This document shows, one piece after another, positions 1-7,400 of a stretch of DNA of 47,851 bases. This DNA comes from an uncultured Erysipelotrichaceae bacterium (GTDB lineage Bacteria; Bacillota_I; Bacilli_A; Erysipelotrichales; Erysipelotrichaceae). The notes under the pieces were generated by a model, which was not told where the DNA came from, searched no databases, and was given only the letters and a program-made list of their open reading frames with translations. The position numbers and the translations under genes are program-made. The DNA lies in contig CADABS010000040.1 in assembly GCA_902786245.1 (NCBI GenBank), positions 1-47,851 of the forward strand. The letters are read 5' to 3'. Each line of letters begins with the position of its first letter. Positions within the stretch are counted from its first letter, which is position 1.

Positions 1-153
1 TGGTTCTTCTGCTATCCCATGAACAGGATGTTTCCGGCATTGATGTTCGGATTCCTCGGACCATGGCTTTCCTTTGATATCGATGCCTATGTCAGGGCAT
101 TGCTGTTGACAGTCAGAGTCAGAGAAGGAAGCTGGGTCAATATCAGATTATGA
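1..153 (+). CDS. C-terminal end of a hydrophobic protein (5' truncated)
   Basis: The window opens inside an open frame that reads 50 residues to a TGA at 151-153. The peptide is hydrophobic and aromatic-rich (it contains WFFCYPMNRMFPAL and FGFLGPWLSFDID) and ends in a short basic tail (VRVREGSWVNIRL). That suits the last membrane segment and cytoplasmic tail of an integral membrane protein. A hairpin terminator follows almost at once, which supports a real gene end. I do not recognise the family from this fragment. Confidence 0.45.
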   Translation, partial: WFFCYPMNRMFPALMFGFLGPWLSFDIDAYVRALLLTVRVREGSWVNIRL

Positions 154-154
154 C

Positions 155-179
155 AAGCGGCGGTTCAGCCGCTTATTTA
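155..179 (+). terminator. Rho-independent terminator
   Basis: A perfect 7-bp stem (AAGCGGC / GCCGCTT) with a 6-nt loop, followed by a short A/T tail. It begins two bases after the stop codon of the truncated gene at the left edge. The U-run is short, so efficiency is uncertain. Confidence 0.6.
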
Positions 180-275
180 ATCTCAAATTCCTGTACAGCA
201 TTTTTCGTGTTGATTCATGCTGTTACGGTGCCGCTTTGCCGCTGCGATACAGTCAGGCATCATATCCGGCCAGCA

Positions 276-506
276 TCATTTCTGTTTCAAATTCTGAAAG
301 ATGCAATAAAAAGTAACAGCCGTACCCACAAGCGCCGCAAAGTATACAGATACTGCTTTATTTGCGGTAAGACTGCGGAAGAATTCAAGTTGGCCTGATG
401 CGATTCTGTAAACGAATTCACTGGAAGATACTGTCAGATGACATACCGCAATCACCAGAAGAAACAGCGCAAACGCTGTTAACAATCCTGAAATATCTCG
501 TTTCAT
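276..506 (-). CDS. Small two-helix membrane protein, unknown function
   Basis: This 76-residue protein has two hydrophobic segments, about residues 8-26 (LLTAFALFLLVIAVCHL) and 52-70 (VYFAALVGTAVTFYCIF), joined by a polar loop. It starts MKRDISG and ends NLKQK, so both ends are basic and probably cytoplasmic. AAGGAG lies about 13 nt before the ATG, a somewhat long spacing. It is last of three minus-strand genes (1716 to 276) running away from the agr-like locus. It is not AgrD-like: it lacks a Cys-containing core followed by an acidic tail. Family unknown. An accessory role in export or immunity is possible only by position. Confidence 0.55.
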   Translation of the reverse strand: MKRDISGLLTAFALFLLVIAVCHLTVSSSEFVYRIASGQLEFFRSLTANKAVSVYFAALVGTAVTFYCIFQNLKQK

Positions 507-621
507 CGTGATATTTAAAACTCCTTATAAAGTAAATGGTTCAGCGTGTATTACATACAGCAGCCATATAACCGGTATCTGTGCCGCCTGCTTATCAACA
601 GATATATCAGCTGCAGAAAAC

Positions 622-846
622 TCATGTCCTGTCTCTGTCAGACATCTCTCGGATGACGGCGGTTACAGTCAAAACAGCACCGACCCCGAAAATCTGAATA
701 AACCAGCCGATCAATGCGGCTGTTTCAAATCTCTCCCATACCAGAAAAACATTCAGAATGAAAAGATGTGTATAGAACCAGATCGGATAAGAAAGCAGCA
801 TCAGAATGATTCCTGTCCAATAATACTGCGAATGTTTAGTACTCAT
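622..846 (-). CDS. Small two-helix membrane protein, unknown function
   Basis: This 74-residue protein has two membrane segments, about residues 11-35 (TGIILMLLSYPIWFYTHLFI and following) and 43-62 (AALIGWFIQIFGVGAVLTVT), then a charged C-terminus. No convincing ribosome binding site precedes the ATG at 846, which lowers confidence. It lies 48 bp downstream of the secreted-protein gene with no terminator between, so co-transcription is likely. With the neighbour at 276-506 it makes a pair of small membrane proteins. I cannot assign a family. Confidence 0.45.
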   Translation of the reverse strand: MSTKHSQYYWTGIILMLLSYPIWFYTHLFILNVFLVWERFETAALIGWFIQIFGVGAVLTVTAVIREMSDRDRT

Positions 847-894
847 ACAATGTTATCTTTTTTTACATGCTGTTTCTTTGATATAGAAACACGT

Positions 895-1716
895 TTACAT
901 ATGCATCGTGAAAGAACCGCTTTCATTTAAATACCTGTACGCATAGTTTGATGTAGATGAACCGAATGAGAAACCGGCATAAATCAGTGATGCATTAATT
1001 GAAGCATCTGCTGAGCGTGCTGCTTTGACATTGCATATATAATTGAAATCAATCTGCAGACAGGGGAATACTCCGGTATTTGACCATGCATTGCATGACT
1101 GGTTTTCAATCGACATGGAAGTTATAGGTGTATCAGCGAATGTAAGACCACTGTTGCGGATTGCATTGAACTGACGGAACGATCCGCTCGAATAAACAGA
1201 TGCGACCAGTGTATAACGAATCGTAACAACGATATTCCAGTTGTTGTCATACAGAACTTTATCATGATAAAAACTCATATCATATGTGCCGCTCAGAGCA
1301 TTTGGAGAATTGCCGGTTTCTATAACAAATGTTTCCAAAGGATGATCTGTGAGGCTGTCATACAGAGTATATATCTCTCTGTCCATCTCGAATGTATGCA
1401 GCAGATATGTGTTTTCCGGCTGTGTCATGTTTGAATCATAGGTATAGCCCTGGAATTCAAGTACCATCGTTTTTTCAGATTCCTGTGCATATACCTTCTC
1501 ACCGCTGAACATATTGAATACCGTCATCACTGCCATACATAATACAATCAGGGATTTGAATACTTTGCCTGTGGCTTTGTTCTTGTCTTTGTTCAGTATC
1601 TCTTTCAGTTTTCTGATATCGGGCTGATATGTTCCCCGATTTGATGGAAGACGGATTGAAGATTCTGATCTGGAAATAACCGCATTGACAAGCAACTGTA
1701 AAAACTTTTCTTTCAT
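895..1716 (-). CDS. Secreted protein with a long cytoplasmic N-region, divergent to agrB
   Basis: The 273-residue protein has a strong ribosome binding site (GAGGAGG) before its ATG. Residues 1-52 are charged and amphipathic (starts MKEKFLQLLVNAVISRSES). A hydrophobic segment at about 53-70 (VFKSLIVLCMAVMTVFNMF) ends in a signal-peptidase-like site, VYA-QE, near residue 77. The exported part is Ser/Asn/Tyr-rich with predicted beta character and two late cysteines. The long region before the signal segment is unusual. It is transcribed divergently from agrB across a 139-bp gap, the position of the agr P3 target in Staphylococcus, so quorum control is a reasonable inference. No known domain recognised. 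Confidence 0.7.
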   Translation of the reverse strand: MKEKFLQLLVNAVISRSESSIRLPSNRGTYQPDIRKLKEILNKDKNKATGKVFKSLIVLCMAVMTVFNMFSGEKVYAQESEKTMVLEFQGYTYDSNMTQPENTYLLHTFEMDREIYTLYDSLTDHPLETFVIETGNSPNALSGTYDMSFYHDKVLYDNNWNIVVTIRYTLVASVYSSGSFRQFNAIRNSGLTFADTPITSMSIENQSCNAWSNTGVFPCLQIDFNYICNVKAARSADASINASLIYAGFSFGSSTSNYAYRYLNESGSFTMHM

Positions 1717-1780
1717 AATGAAAGTCCTCCTCTGCTTTTATGTTGAAATGAAGGGAAAACAGATTCAATGCGCATGTGAG

Positions 1781-1825
1781 AATCGGTCGGAATTTGATGA
1801 GATTCGGTATCTTCCGGGATATAAG
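1781..1825 (+). promoter_or_regulatory. Probable agrB promoter with 21-bp-spaced direct repeats
   Basis: Two similar 9-mers, AATCGGTCG at 1781-1789 and ATTCGGTAT at 1802-1810, are 21 bp apart start to start (two helical turns). That is the geometry of paired LytTR/AgrA sites (9-bp repeats, 12-bp spacer). A possible -35 (TTGATG, 1794-1799) and -10 (TATAAG, 1820-1825) are 20 bp apart, a long spacing of the kind seen at activator-dependent agr promoters. The repeats match the published AgrA consensus poorly, so the assignment rests on spacing and context. Confidence 0.35.
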
Positions 1826-1855
1826 TTTCGTATATTGTATATGCGGGGATGAATA

Positions 1856-2416
1856 ATGATCGATAAATTTTTTTACTTCGTACAGCAGAAAATCGATTTA
1901 TCAGAGCAGGATGAAGAACTGTTCAGATATGGTCTGGAAAGTCTGATATGCGACTGCAGTGATTTTTTCGCGGTCATCATGATTTCTCTTTTTCTGCATG
2001 ATCTGTTCAATGCAGTTGTATACATTGTTTTGTTTTCTGTTCTGCGGGTATATACCGGCGGCTGGCATGCAATGACGAAAAAGAGATGTCTTTGCGTGTA
2101 TATTGTTTTGTATCTTGTGTACTATATAACAAGATCAAATCTGCATTCATCATTGATTTACGGGTTAGGTTACGCTGCAGGAAGTATATATACATGTTTT
2201 GAAGCACCTGTTGAACACATATATGCACCGCTGGACTGTGCTGAACGCACAAAAAATCACAATGCGGCTGTTTTCATCATTGGTTTATATACAATGCTTT
2301 CTGTTATCAGCTGCAGCCGGTTCAACAGCATTTTCAGGACAATTTGTCTGGTAACGGTCATAAATGCATGCATGATGGAATTTCTGAAGCACACCGCGTA
2401 CTGGAGGCAGCCATGA
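1856..2416 (+). CDS. agrB: AgrB-like autoinducing-peptide processing membrane protease
   Basis: AgrB is a membrane cysteine endopeptidase that trims the AgrD pre-peptide and forms its thiolactone ring. This 186-residue protein has the family core LRVYTGGWHAMTKKRC. Catalytic His71 and Cys78 are seven residues apart, as in Staphylococcus AgrB (His77/Cys84). An N-terminal amphipathic stretch and YGLESLI motif precede several hydrophobic helices (about 37-60, 79-93, 100-112, 138-175). The ribosome binding site is CGGGG, 9 nt upstream. The stop overlaps the start of the response-regulator gene (ATGA at 2413-2416), so they are translationally coupled. AgrB needs a peptide substrate, but no convincing agrD lies between it and the next gene. 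Confidence 0.9.
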   Translation: MIDKFFYFVQQKIDLSEQDEELFRYGLESLICDCSDFFAVIMISLFLHDLFNAVVYIVLFSVLRVYTGGWHAMTKKRCLCVYIVLYLVYYITRSNLHSSLIYGLGYAAGSIYTCFEAPVEHIYAPLDCAERTKNHNAAVFIIGLYTMLSVISCSRFNSIFRTICLVTVINACMMEFLKHTAYWRQP

Positions 2417-3123
2417 ATATAAAAGCATTGATTATTGATGACAGTTTGACAGATCTGCAGGAAATCGATGCAGAAATGAAAAAGATTTTTTCTCATAGCG
2501 ATATCAATGTAGAATCTGTTACAGAAACAGTACCGGATGATGAACTCTTTAAAGTGAAATATGATCTCGTAATCCTTGATATCGATATGCCTGAAATCAG
2601 CGGATTTGATATTGCAGAGAACCTGACCGGGAATAATCCGGAATTGACGATCATGTTCTGTACCGCACATGATGAATTTGTATACGAAGCCTTTGACTAT
2701 AATGTATTCTTTTTTATCCGCAAGCAGCATCTGCATGATGACATGAACCGGGCAATTCAGAAATATGTTCAATACCTGTCGCAGAAGCAGAAAAAGTATC
2801 TCCTGCAGAACAACAGTGCCGTTGAATACAATCATATTATGTATTTTGAAATCAGCGGCAATGATGTCTATATTTACACAGACATGACAGACAGATCCGG
2901 CGACACCATATATTTCAAAGAACGGATCTCTCTCAAAAAAATGACAGAACAGTTTTCAGATGAAATGTTCTTTCAGATTACCCAGACACATATCATCAAC
3001 ATGCAGTTCATCGCTGCATATTCCCGGGGAGAAATCCTGCTGAAAAACACACAGAAGTTTACTGTATCCAGGCGCAGACTGACAGATTTTGAAAAGGCTT
3101 TTACAAAATGGTCGCTGAGGTGA
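2413..3123 (+). CDS. LytTR-family response regulator (AgrA-like)
   Basis: The start is the ATG at 2413, with GGAGG 6 nt upstream, giving 236 residues. The receiver domain (about 1-125) shows the acidic pair D9-D10, phosphoacceptor Asp56 in LDIDMPEISG, the Thr-Ala switch (CTAHDE) and a Lys (IRKQ). The C-terminal half (about 135-236) is a LytTR DNA-binding domain with the typical FEISGNDVYIYT and FFQITQTHIINM strands and a basic end (SRRRLTDFE). Members bind direct repeats upstream of quorum-regulated promoters. Operon with agrB (4-bp overlap) and the kinase (3-bp gap). Likely activates its own operon and the divergent secreted-protein gene. Confidence 0.9.
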   Translation: MNIKALIIDDSLTDLQEIDAEMKKIFSHSDINVESVTETVPDDELFKVKYDLVILDIDMPEISGFDIAENLTGNNPELTIMFCTAHDEFVYEAFDYNVFFFIRKQHLHDDMNRAIQKYVQYLSQKQKKYLLQNNSAVEYNHIMYFEISGNDVYIYTDMTDRSGDTIYFKERISLKKMTEQFSDEMFFQITQTHIINMQFIAAYSRGEILLKNTQKFTVSRRRLTDFEKAFTKWSLR

Positions 3124-3126
3124 AAT

Positions 3127-4419
3127 ATGACAGGTTTTGATATTCTTATCAATCTGATACAGACAGCATTCTATCCGATGTTTTTTATCATTCTTGTGAA
3201 ACAGAAAAAGAAATACTGGCAGCTGTATATCCTTATCTACTGGATCTGTTTTTTTGCCTTTCTGACCTGTATCAACATATTCGCTGTTTCACAGGGACTG
3301 CTGTTTTTCGTGACTGTAGCGATGTCTTATATACTTCTGTCATGCATTTCGTATTATACGAAAGAAGAAAAGATGATTTACTGCTGCATACCTGACCTGA
3401 TTGTCGGCATCTCTTCAAATCTGTATGTAGCAGTCATGCGCGGCATTGTATTTCAGGGGCTCTCGTTCGACGCCATGCTGGAAAAACACGGGGAAGCCTA
3501 TATGCTGTTTGCAACGTTTCTTCAGCTGGTTCTGTTCCTGCTGGCCGCATGGCATATCCGCCGATTGAGTTTTCATCTGAATTTCCGGCAGAGCCTGTCC
3601 GCATTTGCAGCACTGAATCTGTGCAACTGCATGACGGTATGCTTTGAAAATGTTCTTTTTGATGAGGAAAAATACAGATTCTACCTTGCGCTTGGAATTC
3701 TGATTGTTTCTGTGCTTGCCGTAATGATTGGCTATCTGCTGATTTCCGTCAGCCGTACCAATGAGAATATATATCGTTCAGAGATTCAGTCTGAACTGTA
3801 TCAGAACCAGAAATCCATTGCCGAACAGACGCTGAAATCCAGAAATGAGCTGTATGAGATCCGGCATGATCTTGTTCATCTGGTAAGAATACTTTCGAAA
3901 GAAAACCACGAAAAAACCAATGAAGAGATTCAAAGGATCATCCGTGAATACGAAAGCGCTGCAGACAATCTGCCGGCTGCGGTAAACTCGGCTTCCAAGG
4001 TAATCGATACTGTTGTAAACATCAAGCAGATGGACGCTGCCGAAAAAGGTATCGATTTCAAAATCTTCATGAACTATCGCTATCCGCCGGCCATACCGGA
4101 TGATGATATGTATCTGATCCTGTCCAATCTTCTCGATAACGCAATCAAGCACATCGGTGTTTTCGGAAAAATAGAGTTTACTGTCAAAGATGTCGGCGGT
4201 CATATCGGGATCCGTATCGCAAACTCAATCGATCAGCCGGTCCTGGACACAGACGGCAATTTTATCCATCAGTCTTTTGCCCTCAATCACGGTCTGGGAA
4301 TCAATATGGTAAAAAAAGCAATCGAAAAGAACGGCGGTACGGTTTCGTTCTTTGAAGAACATGGAATGCTGGCGGCCGCTGTCCTGCTGCCGAACACGAA
4401 TCCTGTTTCTTTTGAATAA
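3127..4419 (+). CDS. GHKL-type sensor histidine kinase (AgrC-like)
   Basis: The 430-residue protein has an N-terminal sensor of six or seven hydrophobic helices (about 1-210), followed by a coiled-coil region. The dimerisation/phosphoacceptor motif is YEIRHDLVHLV, with His247. The ATPase domain has a clear N-box (LILSNLLDNAIKHI), a degenerate G1 region, and a G2 box (GLGINMVKKAIEKNGGTV). Polytopic GHKL kinases of this type sense extracellular peptides and phosphorylate the LytTR regulator beside them. The gene follows the regulator after 3 bp. The specific ligand cannot be read from the sequence. Confidence 0.9.
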   Translation: MTGFDILINLIQTAFYPMFFIILVKQKKKYWQLYILIYWICFFAFLTCINIFAVSQGLLFFVTVAMSYILLSCISYYTKEEKMIYCCIPDLIVGISSNLYVAVMRGIVFQGLSFDAMLEKHGEAYMLFATFLQLVLFLLAAWHIRRLSFHLNFRQSLSAFAALNLCNCMTVCFENVLFDEEKYRFYLALGILIVSVLAVMIGYLLISVSRTNENIYRSEIQSELYQNQKSIAEQTLKSRNELYEIRHDLVHLVRILSKENHEKTNEEIQRIIREYESAADNLPAAVNSASKVIDTVVNIKQMDAAEKGIDFKIFMNYRYPPAIPDDDMYLILSNLLDNAIKHIGVFGKIEFTVKDVGGHIGIRIANSIDQPVLDTDGNFIHQSFALNHGLGINMVKKAIEKNGGTVSFFEEHGMLAAAVLLPNTNPVSFE

Positions 4420-4494
4420 ACCCGGATCCGGTGAAAAGGAACTGCTGCAAGACCCGCATATGATATCCTTTTATCAGACAGATCGGAGTCAGCT

Positions 4495-7400
4495 ATGGAA
4501 TGGGAACGTGTCTATGTATTTATCAGTTCAACCTTCAATGATATGCACGCGGAACGCGATCTGCTCGTGAAACGCGTGTTTCCGCGTCTGCGCACCTGGT
4601 GCAGAGAACGCAGGATCCAGCTTCTGGATATTGATCTGCGCTGGGGTATCTCAAAACAGGACGCGGAAGAAAACAAACGTGTTGTCGAAGTGTGTCTGAA
4701 CAATATCGACCGCTGCCGGCCTTTTTTCATCAGTTTTCTGGGACAGAGACAGGGCTGGGTGCCCGGCCTTTCCGACATCAGCGAAGAAACGCTTCAGAAG
4801 TTTCCCCGCCTGCGGGAATATATCGGGAAAAACTCGGTTACCGAACTGGAAATCATTCATGCCCTGCTTATGCCGCTGGATGAATCACATAATCCTGTCA
4901 GGCATGCCCGGATCTATGCACGGGATGATGAATGTCTCAAAGAAATCCGGAACAGTGATATACGGAATCTGTTCGGCGGCAGAAAACGTCTTTTCGCAAA
5001 AGACCCGGTCAGGGAATTCCGCAGAGAACTGAGCAGAAAAATCCCGGTCATACCGTACAATGCCTGCTGGAATCCCGGTCTGCGTTCACCTGAACTCTCA
5101 AACCTCAACGGCAAAGACCTTTCCGAAGGCAGACTGGAAAACTTTACCGTTTCAGAGAATACATCGCTGGAAGAAGATATCATCGCCTGGCTGGAAAAAG
5201 AAATTGCGGATGAGTTTCCGGATCACATGGCCGCAGAAGAAAAACAGAGCGCGCTTGATGAGGAACTGTCCCTGCATGATGCTGTCCGCTTCCAGACTTC
5301 CGACGGATACTTCCCGCGGCCGGAAGCAGAACAGGCAATACTGGAGTATATCCATGGAAACCGCAATGTTCCGATGGCCATCCACGGCGCCGCCGGTGCC
5401 GGAAAAACATCCCTGCTTTCGCATTTCATCACGGAATACAGCGGAACAGAACTGATCTACCGCTATTGTGCGGAAAGCCTGCAGACCTCTTCCTCCGCCG
5501 GACTGATCCGGTCCATCCTGGAAGAACTGAAAGAAAAAGGACTGCTGGAAGAAAGCGATCTGGCTTACAGTGCAGATACGCTGGCGCTGATGACAGGACG
5601 GCTGCTGGAAAAAGCATCCGCAGAGAAAAAGATCCTGTTTGCGGTCGACGGTATCGATCAGCTGAGCGATGCCGGACAGATACTGACCTGGCTGCCGCAG
5701 GAACTGCCGGAAAATGTCCGGTTCATCATTACGCTGCAGACTTCCTCTCCCCTGTGCGGACAGCTCCGCAGGCGGAATATGGTCATGACGGAACTCGGTC
5801 TGATCACGGACCGCAGTGAACAGGAAAAAATCATTCATCAGACTCTGTCGCAATTCCTCAAAGATCTGGATGAACAGCAGACGGCACAGCTGCTGGATAT
5901 GAAAGGCAGTTCCAATCCGCTCTTTCTGTACATCATCCTGAACGAACTGCGGCAGCACGGATCTTTTGAAACGCTTGCCGCAAAACTTTCAGGCGACTAC
6001 GGCGAAACCCCGGAAACCGCTTTTGACAGAGTTCTGGAACGGCTGGAAAACGAAATGATTCCCCTGTATGCGGATGGAAATGTGCTGGCAAATCTGGTTT
6101 TTCATCTGCTCGCAAGAGTCCGTCAGCCGATCGATACATCCATCCTCGCCAATATTCTTGCCCATACCCTGCCCGGCAGTCCTTCCCTTCAGCAGATGGA
6201 AGACCTGTGCCAGGCGCTGTTCATGATGGCTTCTCCGTTTCTGGCCATGGACGGCAACCGGGTACGTCTGCGCTATCCGTCACTGCGCCGGGCGGCAGAA
6301 AACCGGTGGAGCTGCGTTGAGAGCCGCGCGCTGAACAACATGCTGGCAAACGGCTATGATCTGCCGATGCGCAGCAGCGAAGATCTTTCCGATGTCAGAA
6401 ACTTCCTGTATTTCACCCTGCGCGGCAGGAAAGGCACCATTCTCAGAGTCCTCTGTAATCCCGACTGCATTACCCTGCTGATCAGGAAACTCGGCTCTCT
6501 TGCGGTCAGTGAGATGCTTGATGAGGCGGAAGGCGAAAGCACCGAATCCGCAGCAGCGCTCAGCCGCCTGCTCAGAATGTCCGCCAACAGACTGGATATC
6601 CGTCCGGAAACCATATTCATCGAGGCAAAGCGGTACGGCGATACAGACGATCCTCTGATTGCTAAGCTGCTTGCCCATGAAAACAATTACCCGGAATGGA
6701 AATATCTGTTTCCCCAGGATAACGCGCACAGATTTCCCTGCCCGGAAAGAAGGCTGAAACGCAGGCGTACCGATGAGGTGCTGACTTTCGGCAGTCAGAT
6801 CCTGACAGTGACCGGGTCCATGATGATCCTGAACGATGCGGATACTTTCAGAACACTTGCATGTGCGCCGGTATCCGGAATGACATGGCAATGGCTCTGT
6901 GATGAGGATACGGTCTACCGCATTCAGAAAAATCCCGCAAAGAAGATCTATCAGATTACGGCGTACAGCAGTCAGACGCTGATGGAAAAAGAACAGAAAA
7001 CGATCGCTTCCGATGAAAATCTGACATTCCATGCCCATCGCGGACACATCTGCGGATGCAGTGCCCGGAAGCACGGCAATGCCTGCTATACATTCACCGT
7101 CCGTGATTTCAATACCTATCAGGATACCCTTTCCCTGACGGTAAACACCCAGGAAAAATACAGTCAGGCAGAAGAAGTATTTGTAAAGTTTCTCTTTGCG
7201 GCAGAAAGCCAGACAGTGTCCGCCGGACCGTATTTCCTTCTGGCAGACAAAGAAAAAGAAAGACTGCGCATCTTCCGGCTGAAAGACGGCAGATGTCTGT
7301 TGGAAACAGAGATGGACCCGCTTTCCAACCTCCGGGCAGACTTCCTTGACGGCATCCTGGCTGTTTCTCTCAGCAGTACCGATGAACATGTCATCCGTAC

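Noticed and set aside
551-625. A 24-codon minus-strand frame overlapping the stop of the 622-846 gene, ending GCCM, considered as a signal peptide gene.
   Set aside because: No family features and a very basic middle; overlap alone is not evidence.
508-930. A 140-codon plus-strand frame over the two small membrane-protein genes.
   Set aside because: No ribosome binding site, no domain, and it lies antisense to frames with clear membrane-helix patterns.
1499-1768. An 89-codon minus-strand frame with a CQC motif overlapping the secreted-protein gene.
   Set aside because: Out of frame with a better gene that has a strong ribosome binding site and signal segment.
1748-1852. A 34-codon plus-strand frame before agrB with two Cys and FDEIRYLPG, considered as agrD.
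   Set aside because: No ribosome binding site, no amphipathic N-terminal helix, and it overlaps the likely promoter. Kept only as a weak candidate in the finding on missing agrD.
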